Positions 31,920-43,312 are shown, counted from the stretch's first letter. The stretch is 64,000 nt of DNA from Pseudomonadota bacterium (GCA_018242005.1 JAFECU010000291.1:1-64000), one strand, 5' to 3'. Program-made: numbers and translations. The notes: generated from the letters alone by a model not told the origin.

Positions 31920-32207
31920 ATGATCTCCGACGACGACATCGACCGGCAGGCGCGCAAACGCGCTGGCGCCAAACTGGGCTGGTACCTGCACGCCCTGGTT
32001 TACCTGCTCGTCAACCTGGCGCTGTTCGCCCTGTCGCGCCACGGCTGGGGCCAGCGGGCCTGGTCGCCGTTCCCGCTGCTGGGCTGGGGACTGGGGCTGG
32101 CGCTGCATGGCGTGTCAGTCTTCGTGCTGGGCACGGGCAGCGGCCTGCGCGAGCGCATGGTGCAGCGCGAACGCGAGCGGCTGCTGCGCGAGCGCAATCG
32201 CCACTGA
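31920..32207 (+). CDS. 2TM domain protein
   Basis: A 95-residue protein with a charged N-terminus (DDDIDRQARKRAGAKLGWYLHALVYL), two membrane helices (about 19-38 and 50-70) and a very basic Arg/Glu C-terminal tail. This is the 2TM domain pattern, which in other bacteria is often fused to or encoded beside LytS-type kinases. The kinase gene starts 12 bases downstream, so a sensory partnership is likely but inferred. Confidence 0.75.
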   Translation: MISDDDIDRQARKRAGAKLGWYLHALVYLLVNLALFALSRHGWGQRAWSPFPLLGWGLGLALHGVSVFVLGTGSGLRERMVQRERERLLRERNRH

Positions 32208-32219
32208 AGCGCGCACGCC

Positions 32220-33290
32220 ATGCGCATCGTCTGGATCGACATGCTGCGGCATCTGCTGCAGACCATCGCCTTCTGCCTGGCGGTCTCGGCCATCCTCTAC
32301 GCCTTCCGGCCCGAGCAGGCCTACAGCGTGCCGCTCACCTATTCGCTGTGCATAGGCGTGCTGACCTGGGCGTTCATCGACGTCGGCCGCCACCTGTTTG
32401 CGGCAAGCGCCGGCACGGGCTGGCCCGAGGGCTGGCGCGGCATTGCCTTGCCCGCCGGGGGCATTGCGCTCGGCTTTGTGCTGGGCACGCTGCTGGCGGA
32501 CTGGTGCACGGGGCTCTCGACCTGGCACTCGGGCAGTACTGAGCTGCGCATTTCCATGGGCATCACGCTGCTCGCGGGTACGGCCGGCACCTATTACTTC
32601 CATTCCCGCGGCAAAAGCGCCTGGCTGCAGGCGCGCATGGCCGAGGCGCATGGCCAGGCCACCGAGGCGCGGCTCAGGCTGCTGGAGTCCCAGCTTGAGC
32701 CGCACATGCTGTTCAACACCCTGGCCAACCTGCGCGTGCTGATCGCCAGCGATCCGGCGCGCGCGCAGCTGATGCTCGACCGGCTCATCGCCTACCTGCG
32801 GGCCACGCTGGCCGCGTCGCGCAGCATCGAGCACCCGCTGGCCGACGAGTTCGCGCGCCTGGCCGACTACCTGGCGCTGATGACCGTGCGCATGGGCGCG
32901 CGCCTGCAGTACCGGCTGGACCTGCCCGACGCGCTGGGCGCTCTGCCGGTGCCGCCGCTTTTGCTGCAGCCACTGGTGGAAAACGCCATCACCCATGGCC
33001 TGGAGCCGCAGGTGGCTGGCGGCAGCCTGACGGTGCAGGCGCGGCTGCTGCCGGACGCCGGTCAGGGCCCACGCCTGCAGCTGTGTGTGCGCGACACGGG
33101 CGCCGGCCCCGGCGCCGCCGCCGCGACGGCCGGCACCCGCTTTGGCCTGCAGCAGGTGCGCGAGCGTCTGGCCACGCTGTACGGCGCCACGGCAACTCTT
33201 GAATTGATAGCTGCGAGCGAAGGTGGTACAAGCGCTACAGTCACTTTTCCCTTGAAAACCCATGACGACAGCCCTGATCGCCGAGGATGA
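32220..33290 (+). CDS. LytS-type sensor histidine kinase
   Basis: A 356-residue kinase of the His_kinase (PF06580)/HATPase_c type. Four membrane helices (about 12-29, 42-60, 76-95, 110-128) have almost no extracellular domain. The phospho-acceptor is H162 in LESQLEPHMLFNTLANL, followed by the N-box LVENAITHG and a G-box DTGAGPG. The final 30 codons overlap the regulator gene by 29 bases, and bases 33194-33258 that encode the end of the ATPase domain match a dispersed palindromic repeat. Partner: the LytTR regulator just downstream. Confidence 0.9.
   Translation: MRIVWIDMLRHLLQTIAFCLAVSAILYAFRPEQAYSVPLTYSLCIGVLTWAFIDVGRHLFAASAGTGWPEGWRGIALPAGGIALGFVLGTLLADWCTGLSTWHSGSTELRISMGITLLAGTAGTYYFHSRGKSAWLQARMAEAHGQATEARLRLLESQLEPHMLFNTLANLRVLIASDPARAQLMLDRLIAYLRATLAASRSIEHPLADEFARLADYLALMTVRMGARLQYRLDLPDALGALPVPPLLLQPLVENAITHGLEPQVAGGSLTVQARLLPDAGQGPRLQLCVRDTGAGPGAAAATAGTRFGLQQVRERLATLYGATATLELIAASEGGTSATVTFPLKTHDDSPDRRG
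33194..33258 (+). repeat. Dispersed palindromic repeat, copy D at kinase gene 3' end
   Basis: The copy reads CTTGAATTGATAGCTGCGAG, then GGTACAAGCGCTACAG, then TTTTCCCTTGAAAA, a close match to the family. It encodes LELIAASEGGTSATVTFPLK, the terminal part of the kinase, and ends four bases before the regulator ATG. Confidence 0.75.
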
Positions 33291-34065
33291 GCCGCTGCTG
33301 GCCGCCGCCCTGCAGCATGAGTTGCAGCTGGCCTGGCCCGAACTGCAGATTGCCGCCAGCGTGGGCGACGGGCTGTCGGCCGTCAGCGAGGCGCTGCGCC
33401 TCACGCCCGAGGTGCTGTTCTTCGACATCCGCATGCCGGGCCAAAGCGGCCTGGAGGCGGCCGTGGAGCTGGCCGACGCCTGGCCCGACGGCACGCCCTT
33501 TCCGGCGCTGGTTTTTGTCACCGCCTACGACCAGTACGCCGTGCAGGCCTTCGAGGCCCAGGCCGTGGACTACCTGCTCAAGCCCGTTCAGCCCGAGCGG
33601 CTGCGCAAGTCCGTGGCCAAGCTGCAGCAGACCCTGCAGCAGCGCGGCGCGCCGGCGGCGCCGCAGGTGCTGGAGCAGGCGCTGGAGCAGCTGCGCCAGC
33701 TGGTGCAGGCGCCCGGCTTGGGACGGCCAACCGCCGCCGCACCGCTCACCGTGATCCAGGCCAGCAGCGGCAACCAGATCCACATGGTGCCGATTCAGGA
33801 GGTGCTGTACTTCGAGGCCGCCGACAAATACCTGCGCGTGCTCACGGCGCGGCAGGAATACCTGATCCGCACCCCGCTCAAGGAACTGCTGGCCCAGCTG
33901 GACCCCGCCGTGTTCTGGCAGGTGCACCGCGGCACCGTGGTGCGCGCCAGCGCCATCGAAAGCGCCTGGCGCGACGAGGCCGGGCGCCTGCAGCTGCAAC
34001 TGCGCGAGCGGCCCGAGCGCCTGGCCGTGAGCCGGCTCTACGCACCGCTGTTCAAATCCATGTGA
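33262..34065 (+). CDS. LytTR-family response regulator
   Basis: A 267-residue regulator: receiver domain (1-120) with acidic pocket E8-D9-E10 (AEDEP), phospho-acceptor D55 (LFFDIRMPG) and Lys in LKPVQPERL, then a LytTR DNA-binding domain (about 165-265) with YFEAADKYLRVLTARQEYLIRTPLKELLAQL and the FWQVHRGTVVR strand. It resembles the AlgR/LytR type. It overlaps the kinase gene, so both are made together, and its stop overlaps a possible GTG start of the transporter. Confidence 0.93.
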   Translation: MTTALIAEDEPLLAAALQHELQLAWPELQIAASVGDGLSAVSEALRLTPEVLFFDIRMPGQSGLEAAVELADAWPDGTPFPALVFVTAYDQYAVQAFEAQAVDYLLKPVQPERLRKSVAKLQQTLQQRGAPAAPQVLEQALEQLRQLVQAPGLGRPTAAAPLTVIQASSGNQIHMVPIQEVLYFEAADKYLRVLTARQEYLIRTPLKELLAQLDPAVFWQVHRGTVVRASAIESAWRDEAGRLQLQLRERPERLAVSRLYAPLFKSM

Positions 34066-34088
34066 TTGCCGGTGTAGGCTTGCCACCC

Positions 34089-35378
34089 ATGCCCGACGCC
34101 AGCAGACGCCCACCCACCGCCCCATCCACCGCCCCATCGGCCCCGTCCATTCCATCGCGCCAGGCCCTGCTGATGCTGGTGGCGCTGACCTCGGGCTTTG
34201 CGCTCAGCTCGGCCTTTCGCACCGTGGCCGCCATCCTGGCCGCGCCGCTGCAGGCCGACTTTGCGCTCTCGCCCCAGGCCCTGGGGCTGTTCGCGGCCAC
34301 CTTTCACTTCACGTTTGGCGCCATGCAGCTGTTCATGGGCATCGGCATCGACCTGTACGGCGTGCGCCGCACCATCCTGGTGGCGTTTCCGCTGTGCATC
34401 ACGGGCGCGATTTTGTCGGCGCTGGCGCCGGGCTTCGGCCTGCTGATCGTGGGGCAGGCGCTGATCGGTGTGGGCTGCGCACCGGCGTTTCTCGTGTGCA
34501 CGGTGTTCATCGCACGTCATTTCGCGCCGCAGCGCTTTGCCGCCATGTCGGGCATGGCCATGGCGCTGGGCACGCTGGGCATGCTGTTCACGGGCACGCC
34601 GCTGGCCTGGCTGGTGCAGCTGTGGTCGTGGCGCGCGGGCTTCTGGGTGCTGGCGCTGCTGGCGGCGCTGGCCTGGCTGTGGATGTGGCGCGCCGTGCAC
34701 GAGCCTGGACCGGGCCCGGCACATGACGCGCCGCGCGAATCGGTGGGCGAGGCGGTGCGGCGCTTTGCCGCACTGTTCCTGTTGCCCCACACCTGGGGCA
34801 TCGTGGCGCTGGGCTCCGTCAGTTACGCGGCCCTGATTTCTCTGCGCGGACTGTGGCTCGGGCCCATGCTGATCGCGCGCCACGGTTTCTCGCTGGTGCA
34901 AAGCGGCAACGTGGCGCTGGCGCTGTCGGTGGTGGCGCTGCTCGGTCCCATGCTGTTCGGCCGAATGGATCCGGGCCCCGCCACCAGGCGGCGCTGGATC
35001 ATGGCCTGCACGCTGCTGCTGGCGCTGCCGTTCGTCGCCATGGCGCTGCTGCACGCGGCCTGGCTGGACGTGGCATGCATGCTGCTGGTGGGCGCGCTGT
35101 CGGGGTTCATCGTGCTGCAGTATGCCGATGTGCGCGCGGCCTACCCGGCGGCCCTCACGGGCCGGGCCATGGCGGTGTTCACCATGGCCATGTTCCTGGG
35201 CGTGGCCGCCATGCAGTGGTTCACGGGCCTGGTGGCCTCGCTGGCTCCGGGGCTGGGCCTGGATCCATTCGTGGCGGTGATGGGCTGCATCGCCGCATTG
35301 CTGGTGCTGGGGGCGGGCGCGTTCCGGCTGGTGCCAGGTCCGCCGCCGCTGGCTGACCGAGGCCGAACAGGCCTGTAG
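34089..35378 (+). CDS. MFS transporter
   Basis: A major facilitator superfamily permease of about 429 residues with twelve predicted helices. Motif A-like IDLYGVRRTILVAFP lies between helices 2 and 3. I start at the ATG at 34089; a GTG at 34062 overlapping the regulator stop is possible. A Pro/Ala/Ser-rich leader precedes helix 1. Substrate cannot be told. Close coupling to the LytTR system suggests the pair controls it. The last codons lie in a palindromic repeat copy. Confidence 0.88.
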   Translation: MPDASRRPPTAPSTAPSAPSIPSRQALLMLVALTSGFALSSAFRTVAAILAAPLQADFALSPQALGLFAATFHFTFGAMQLFMGIGIDLYGVRRTILVAFPLCITGAILSALAPGFGLLIVGQALIGVGCAPAFLVCTVFIARHFAPQRFAAMSGMAMALGTLGMLFTGTPLAWLVQLWSWRAGFWVLALLAALAWLWMWRAVHEPGPGPAHDAPRESVGEAVRRFAALFLLPHTWGIVALGSVSYAALISLRGLWLGPMLIARHGFSLVQSGNVALALSVVALLGPMLFGRMDPGPATRRRWIMACTLLLALPFVAMALLHAAWLDVACMLLVGALSGFIVLQYADVRAAYPAALTGRAMAVFTMAMFLGVAAMQWFTGLVASLAPGLGLDPFVAVMGCIAALLVLGAGAFRLVPGPPPLADRGRTGL

Positions 35379-35413
35379 CCGTTACCAGTCAAACGGCACA
35401 AGCTACAAAAACA
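35368..35413 (-). repeat. Dispersed palindromic repeat, copy E (MFS 3' end)
   Basis: On the minus strand: TTTTTGTAGCTTGTGCCG, TTTGACTGGTAACGGCTACA, GGCCTGTTC. It overlaps the MFS stop codon and lies between convergent genes, where it could end transcription from either side. Confidence 0.6.
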
Positions 35414-35434
35414 ATAGTTACCAAGCTACCCCTG

Positions 35435-36655
35435 TCAAAGTGAGCTGGCACTGGAACCGTCGCCGCGGTAGAGCCATGGCACGTCCAGCAGACGCTCGCC
35501 GAGCAGGCGCAGGGCCAGGTCGCGCCCCCAGCGCATGGGGCCCGTGGCGTGGAAGATGCGGCCGTTGCGGCGCGAGCGTTCCTGCACGCGCGCGTTGCGC
35601 TGCCAGCGGTTGAGCGCGTAGCGGGCCAGGCGCAGCGGCACCTCCAGGTCGTGCATGGCCAGGGCGCGCTGCAGTTCGGCTGCATCCTCGATGGCCATGC
35701 CCGCTCCCTGGGCCAGGTAGGGCCTCATGGGGTGGGCGGCGTCGCCCAGCAGCGCCACCAGGCCGCAGGCCATCTCCCGCGGGCCGGCGACGGGCGGGCG
35801 GTCAAGCAGCGGCCAAAGGCGCCAGCCGTCTCCGACCTGGGGCACGGCGCGGACCAGGTCCTGCAGCGGGCGGCAGGTACCGGCCAGCGCCGCCTCCAGC
35901 TCCGCTGCGTTGGCGCCATGGTCCCAGGCATCGAGATCGGCCGGCGGCCGGCCATGGCGTATGGCCACCACGTTGAGCAACTCGCCGCGGCGCAGCGGGT
36001 ACTGCACCACATGCAGGCGCGGGCCCAGCCAGACCGTGACGGAACCCGAACGCAGGGCCCGCGGCAACTGGGCCTGGCGCAGCACGGCACGATAGGCCAA
36101 GTGGCCAGAGACGCGCGTGGGCGCCTCGCCCAGCAGCCGCGCGCGCGTGCCGCTGCGCAGGCCGTCGGCGCCTATCAGGGCGTCGCCCTCCACCTCCAGG
36201 CTCCGGCCGTCGCCGCAGTCCACGCGTGCAAGGACGGCACCGCCCTGGTCCACATGTGTCTGCACGGTGTGCGCCAGGTTCAGGTGCACCAGGGGCTGCT
36301 CGCGCACCGCCGTCAGCAGCAGGCCGTGCAGGTCGGCCCGGTGAATGGTGGCGTAGGCCGCGCCATAGCGCTCTATGGCCCTGGCACCCAGGCGCAACGC
36401 GCCTAGCTCGACGCCGGTAAGGGCGCTGCGCACCTGCAGCCGCTCGGGAAAGGCCGCCACCGCCTGCAGCGCACGCTGCAGGCCCCAGGCCTGCAGGCGG
36501 CGCACCACGTTGGGGCCGATCTGCACGCCCGCCCCCACCTCGCCGAATTCGGCCGCACGCTCGAACAGCCGCACCTCCCAGCCGGCGCGCGCGCTGCCCA
36601 GCGCCGCGGCCAGGCCTCCTATGCCACCGCCGGCAATCAAGACTTGTTTCTGCAT
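35435..36655 (-). CDS. FAD-dependent aromatic monooxygenase (salicylate hydroxylase-like)
   Basis: A 406-residue class A flavoprotein monooxygenase. The N-terminal dinucleotide fold GGGIGGLAAAL (9-19) binds FAD, IGADGLRSGTR is the DG motif, and LLGDAAHPMRPYLAQG is the second FAD motif. Related enzymes hydroxylate salicylate, 3-hydroxybenzoate or similar aromatic acids with NAD(P)H; substrate here is open because no aromatic pathway genes lie nearby. It is followed by aconitase upstream on the same strand only after an 81-base gap, so it is probably independent. Confidence 0.85.
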   Translation of the reverse strand: MQKQVLIAGGGIGGLAAALGSARAGWEVRLFERAAEFGEVGAGVQIGPNVVRRLQAWGLQRALQAVAAFPERLQVRSALTGVELGALRLGARAIERYGAAYATIHRADLHGLLLTAVREQPLVHLNLAHTVQTHVDQGGAVLARVDCGDGRSLEVEGDALIGADGLRSGTRARLLGEAPTRVSGHLAYRAVLRQAQLPRALRSGSVTVWLGPRLHVVQYPLRRGELLNVVAIRHGRPPADLDAWDHGANAAELEAALAGTCRPLQDLVRAVPQVGDGWRLWPLLDRPPVAGPREMACGLVALLGDAAHPMRPYLAQGAGMAIEDAAELQRALAMHDLEVPLRLARYALNRWQRNARVQERSRRNGRIFHATGPMRWGRDLALRLLGERLLDVPWLYRGDGSSASSL

Positions 36656-36736
36656 GTCCCGATTGTCGGCTCTGCGTCGAGGGTCGGTGGCTCAGGCCGG
36701 ACGCTCAACGCTCATGGCAGAACCATCTGGCGGCCT

Positions 36737-39631
<2,895 letters not shown>

Positions 39632-39957
39632 ACGGTAACTCCGGTAGAAGACAACGACAGCCCATTCTGGCAGCAGCCCGCCGTAACGCCAATGCGCCAG
39701 CGCAATACCCACGGCGACAGCACCGGGGTGCCACCCGGAGCACAAACCCGGAATTTCCGGTATTGGCACGGCCTGCGGGATTGCCGGCCGCCGATACCAC
39801 GGGAGGCTCCGTGCCGAATGCGCCGCGCCCTGAGCGCATATTGCGATCTGGCTCCAACAAAAAACCCGCCGAGAGGCGGGTTGTTAGTGAGCGCAAACCG
39901 CGCGGCCTGGCTCAACCGATTTGAGATGGCCCGCAATGCGGACCATTCACGCCGGGT
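39632..39957. other. Intergenic stretch between acnA and the H-NS-like gene
   Basis: No gene is seen in these 326 bases. They contain the acnA leader region and the terminator of the H-NS-like gene at 39857-39882. I could not place an acnA promoter with confidence. Confidence 0.55.
39857..39882 (-). terminator. Rho-independent terminator of the H-NS-like gene
   Basis: On the minus strand the stem AACCCGCC-tctc-GGCGGGTT is followed by TTTTTTG. Eight paired bases, a 4-base loop and the T-run make a strong terminator, 75 bases past the stop codon. Confidence 0.9.
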
Positions 39958-40254
39958 TTAAATGGCAAACTTCTCGCGGTCCAGGTTTTGAATCCACTTC
40001 GGCGGTTTGCCACGGCCCGTCCAAGTCTGGCCGGTCGCGGGGTCGCGATATTTGGGCGCCACCTTGACGCCGGTAGCCCCACCAGCCCGCGCGGAACGGC
40101 CCACGGGAAATACATCCTGCTGCGTCAAACCAAACGCGGCAATCAATTCGCGCACCTGGGAAACGGCAACGGCCATTTCACGGCTCTTGGCCTCGGCGAT
40201 CTGTTGTTCAAGGGCTTCGCGCTGCTTCAAAAGTTCTTTGTAGCTTGCAGTCAT
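39958..40254 (-). CDS. H-NS family nucleoid protein (small betaproteobacterial type)
   Basis: A 98-residue protein: an N-terminal coiled coil for dimer formation (about 1-45) and a C-terminal H-NS DNA-binding domain with YRDPATGQTWTGRGKPPKWI (69-88), which contains the GRGKPP minor-groove loop. H-NS proteins silence AT-rich genes. It is shorter than enteric H-NS (137), as usual in Burkholderiales. It is a single-gene unit with its own promoter and terminator. Confidence 0.94.
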   Translation of the reverse strand: MTASYKELLKQREALEQQIAEAKSREMAVAVSQVRELIAAFGLTQQDVFPVGRSARAGGATGVKVAPKYRDPATGQTWTGRGKPPKWIQNLDREKFAI

Positions 40255-40596
40255 GGCGGTATATGGAGAGGGTTGATAATTAATTACCGGCGCCGATTAT
40301 AGGGAAACATTTGCAGAGGCGTCATGACTTTCTGCTGTTTTATGTAAAGGCATTGCAAACCCCAAGGCCATTCAAGCCTGCCAGGCACCAGGGTCCATAC
40401 ACGAGGCAGCGTCCGACCGCACCACACTTTATGACGCCTGCCGATCCGTAACCGTCACTGCCTGCCGCCTTGATTCAACCAGTTACTAACCCACGCGGAA
40501 ACCATCATTTCCAGGCCCGGCCATGTTCCGGCAAGGCATACGGGCAATGAAACCGGCGCGACAATCGGCGCCTGCATTGGCATCCAACGAAACGAC
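40255..40596. other. Intergenic stretch between H-NS-like gene and apaH
   Basis: These 342 bases contain no gene I can support. They hold the divergent control region: the H-NS-like gene promoter at 40296-40325 and, nearer apaH, only a weak leader. The first 70 bases are AT-rich compared with the rest of the window, which could allow autoregulation by the H-NS-like protein (inference). Confidence 0.6.
40296..40325 (-). promoter_or_regulatory. Sigma-70 promoter of the H-NS-like gene
   Basis: On the minus strand a perfect TATAAT (40301-40296) is preceded, 18 bases upstream, by ATGACG (4 of 6 to the -35 consensus). It lies about 42 bases before the start codon. Confidence 0.7.
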
Positions 40597-41442
40597 ATGG
40601 CACTTTATTGCGTGGGGGACATCCAGGGTTGCGACACGGCCTTCGAGCGGCTGCTTTGCGAGATCGGCTTCTCTCCCAGCCGCGACACGGTTTATCTGCT
40701 GGGCGACCTGGTCAACCGCGGCCCCGATTCGGCCGCCGTGCTGCGCCGCTGCATGGGGTTGGGCGACAGCCTGCGCGCGCTGCTGGGCAACCACGACCTG
40801 CATCTGCTGGCCGCCGCCCATGGCGCGCGCGTGCCCTCGCGCCGGGACACGCTGCAGGGCGTCCTGCAGGCCGGCGACCGCGACGCCATGCTCGACTGGC
40901 TACGCCAGCAGCCGCTGGCGCGGCGCCTGCGCCACGGCGGCGAGGATCTGTTGCTGGTGCATGCCGGCGTGCTGCCGCAATGGTCGGAGGACGATGTGCT
41001 GGCCCATGCGGCCGAGGTCGAGGCCCAGTTGCGCGGCCCCGCGCTGTGCGGCTTTTTGCAGCAGATGTATGGCAACAGCCCCGATCAATGGAACACAGGC
41101 CTGCAGGGGCCCGATCGCCTGCGCATCATCGTCAACGCGCTCACGCGGCTGCGCTTTTGCACGCCCGAGGGGCGCATGGATTTCGACAGCACCGAAAGCG
41201 CGGCGCAGGCGCCCGCCGGGCTGCTGCCCTGGTTTGACGCACCGAACCGGCGCACGCAGGGCACGCTGATCGCCTTTGGCCATTGGTCCACGCTGGGCTG
41301 GTTCGAGCGGCCCGACATACTGGGTCTGGACACGGGCTGCGTCTGGGGCGGCTGCCTGACGGCGGTGCGCTTCGGCGCCACGCTCGCCGAGCGCGAGCAG
41401 TGCAAGGTGCAATGCACGCAGGAGCAGCGACCCGGAGGGTGA
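40597..41442 (+). CDS. apaH: Bis(5'-nucleosyl)-tetraphosphatase (symmetrical) ApaH
   Basis: ApaH splits Ap4A into two ADP and also removes Np4 caps from RNA. The 281-residue product has the metallophosphatase motifs GDIQGC (8-13), GDLVNRGP (36-43) and GNHDLH (64-69), with HAG and GHW supplying later ligands. Length is normal. It is not beside ksgA/apaG as in E. coli but stands alone, converging with apbE. Confidence 0.96.
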   Translation: MALYCVGDIQGCDTAFERLLCEIGFSPSRDTVYLLGDLVNRGPDSAAVLRRCMGLGDSLRALLGNHDLHLLAAAHGARVPSRRDTLQGVLQAGDRDAMLDWLRQQPLARRLRHGGEDLLLVHAGVLPQWSEDDVLAHAAEVEAQLRGPALCGFLQQMYGNSPDQWNTGLQGPDRLRIIVNALTRLRFCTPEGRMDFDSTESAAQAPAGLLPWFDAPNRRTQGTLIAFGHWSTLGWFERPDILGLDTGCVWGGCLTAVRFGATLAEREQCKVQCTQEQRPGG

Positions 41443-41526
41443 CGCGCCATATAAACAGAAGCTGCTTGCGCATTGATGACGGCAGTTTTGGGCAAAAAAC
41501 CCGAAACCCGCCGATACAAAGCGAAC

Positions 41527-41709
41527 GACTCAAATAGCGACCTCCATTGATTCGTCCGCCCAGGGCACGCGATGGACGCTCAGCCCGCCATCTCCGCGGC
41601 AGCGGGGGGCCGGGCGCTACCCGGGCCATTGACTCGTCGCCGCCGAGGATCCCCGCTGACGCGGGGATGACGAAGCGGGGGCTCTTCAACGGAAATCGCT
41701 ACATGAGCC
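41527..41709. repeat. MITE-like element with terminal inverted repeats, copy 2
   Basis: Ends GACTCAAATAGCGAC (41527-41541) and ATCGCTACATGAGCC (41695-41709) are inverted, 11 of 15 matching. The interior shares ATTGATTCGTCC, CCAGGGCACGC and the CCCGC-type inverted segments with copy 1 at 28711-28882. It fills most of the gap between convergent apaH and apbE, ending five bases beyond the apbE stop. Confidence 0.65.
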
Positions 41710-41714
41710 TTGAT

Positions 41715-42755
41715 TTAGGCGGCTATCGGTTTCAGTGCCTGCATCATGCCGCTCGACTGCCACAGCGCGCCATCGGCACCTGCGGCCAGCACGGCAACGC
41801 CGGGGTGGCGCGCACTCCAGGCCGGCACGGCCGCCATGCCCTGCACCATGAGCGCCGCACCCCAGCCGTTGACGGCCTGCACGTCGCGCGCCAGCAGGGC
41901 CACGCCATGCACGCCGGTGGTGGGCCAGCCGGTGTGCGGATCCAGCACATGGTGCAGGTGGCGTCCTTGGTAGACAAAGCCGCGCTCGTAGTCGCCCGAG
42001 GACGCGACCAGGCCAAAGCCCTCGACCTCGACGGCGCCCAGCAGCTTCTCGGGCGCCCGCGGGTCGCGTACGCCGACGCGCCAGGGCCGGCCCTGCAGGC
42101 GACCGCGGGCCAGGACGTCGCCTCCACCGTTGATGAGGGCGTTGGCCACGCCCTCGCGTTCGAGCACGCGCAGGCCCGCCGCCAGGATGGGCAGCTTGGC
42201 GATGCCGCCCAGGTCGAGCAGCATGCCGGGCTCGGCCAGGTAGGCCGTGCCAGCCCGCTCATCGAGGCGCAGCTGGCGCGCACCCACATGGCGAAGTTCG
42301 GCGGAAATCTCGGCCGGCGCGGGCATGGACTGCTGGCCAGGCTCGAAATGCCAGCCCGACAGCGCACCGACCGTGGGGTCGAAGGCGCCCTCGCTCTCGC
42401 GCCAGACGCGCCGGGCGTTCACGAGCACGGCCATGACCTCGGGGCTCACGGCCACCGGGTGGCGCCCGGCCGCCAGGCCTATGCGTCGCACCACGCTGTC
42501 CTCCCGGTAGCGGCTCAGCAAGGCTTCCAGCCGCTGCATTTCCTCGAAGGCCAGGCCGATTGCGGCCTGCAGCGGGCGGGCATCGGCACCGTCGGCGACG
42601 ATGTCCACGCGCGTGCCCATGAGGTTGCGGCTTGCGCGCTGCGGCCCCGCGGCCCGCGCCATGCCCGGCAGGCCCCAGGCCGCGGCGCCCAGCAGGGGCA
42701 GCGCCAGTGCCAGGCGCCGGCGCGACAGGCGCCCGCCTTGCCATCCGTTGTTCAT
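41715..42755 (-). CDS. apbE: FAD:protein FMN transferase (ApbE/NosX-like)
   Basis: ApbE covalently attaches FMN to a Thr of target proteins in the periplasm. In nos loci this enzyme (NosX) flavinylates NosR, which is encoded 3 kb away. I start at 42755 because GGAG is six bases upstream; the 346-residue product has a twin-arginine-like leader (LSRRRLALALPLLGAAAWG), then the ApbE domain with MGTRVDIV, DLGGIAKLPIL, INGGGDVLARG and HHVLDPHTGWP. It follows the cytochrome c gene by 17 bases, so they form one operon. Confidence 0.9.
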   Translation of the reverse strand: MNNGWQGGRLSRRRLALALPLLGAAAWGLPGMARAAGPQRASRNLMGTRVDIVADGADARPLQAAIGLAFEEMQRLEALLSRYREDSVVRRIGLAAGRHPVAVSPEVMAVLVNARRVWRESEGAFDPTVGALSGWHFEPGQQSMPAPAEISAELRHVGARQLRLDERAGTAYLAEPGMLLDLGGIAKLPILAAGLRVLEREGVANALINGGGDVLARGRLQGRPWRVGVRDPRAPEKLLGAVEVEGFGLVASSGDYERGFVYQGRHLHHVLDPHTGWPTTGVHGVALLARDVQAVNGWGAALMVQGMAAVPAWSARHPGVAVLAAGADGALWQSSGMMQALKPIAA

Positions 42756-42772
42756 GGCCGGCTCCTCATGCA

Positions 42773-43180
42773 TTACATCGACTGGTCGGCCATGAAGTCC
42801 ACGGCGGCCTTGACCTCGTCATCGCTGAGGGCCGTGTTGCCGCCGCGCGCCGGCATCTGGCCCTTGGCACCGGTGAAGCCCTCGATGGCGTGTTTGTACA
42901 GCGTGTCCTTGCCCTGGGCGATGCGCGGGCCCCAGTCGGCCTTGTCGCCGGGCTTGGGCGCACCGGCCACGCCGGCGGCGTGGCACATGGCGCAGGTCTT
43001 GCCGTAGACGCTCTTGCCCACGGTGTTTTCCGCGGCCGGTGCGGCAGGCGCGGGAGCAGGAGCCTGCGCGGCAGGCGCAGGCGCGGGCGCCGGCGCAGAT
43101 GCCGGTGCCTCGTTCTTGCCGCAGGCGGCAAGGGCCAGGGTCGCAGCGGCCAGGGCCAGCGTGAGGGATACCTTGTTCAT
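42773..43180 (-). CDS. Lipoprotein c-type cytochrome
   Basis: A 135-residue monohaem cytochrome. The signal peptide ends in the lipobox LALAAC (C20), followed by a 30-residue Ala/Pro linker and a cytochrome c domain with haem site CAMCH (61-65) and probable axial Met in GQMPARGG. The start at 43180 excludes an unrelated upstream frame. Position beside the FNR box and ApbE suggests it feeds electrons to the N2O reductase system at the membrane surface; this is inference. Confidence 0.9.
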   Translation of the reverse strand: MNKVSLTLALAAATLALAACGKNEAPASAPAPAPAPAAQAPAPAPAAPAAENTVGKSVYGKTCAMCHAAGVAGAPKPGDKADWGPRIAQGKDTLYKHAIEGFTGAKGQMPARGGNTALSDDEVKAAVDFMADQSM

Positions 43181-43298
43181 GGGAGAAGCCTTTCTTGTGC
43201 TCGGACGTCCAACGTCAGGGGCATCGCGGCGTGCGCACCATGCGACGCGCCTGCCCTCTGGCATGGTCGCCAGTTTGGTAGTTTCCAGAATCGCTTGG

Positions 43299-43312
43299 TT
43301 GATGTAAATCAA
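43299..43312. promoter_or_regulatory. FNR/Anr/Dnr-type binding site
   Basis: TTGATGTAAATCAA matches the consensus TTGAT-N4-ATCAA perfectly in both halves. It lies 119 bases before the cytochrome c start and 64 bases before the DUF2946/nosZ start, between the two divergent arms of the nos locus, as expected for low-oxygen or NO-dependent activation. Confidence 0.88.

Noticed and set aside
41450-41505. Possible worn repeat copy after apaH (AGAAGCTGCTTGCGCATTGA)
   Set aside because: Only the left half fits the family; the right half is not recognisable.
41547-43007. 486-residue plus-strand open frame over the MITE-like element and apbE
   Set aside because: Its first part is translated repeat, the rest is antisense to apbE.
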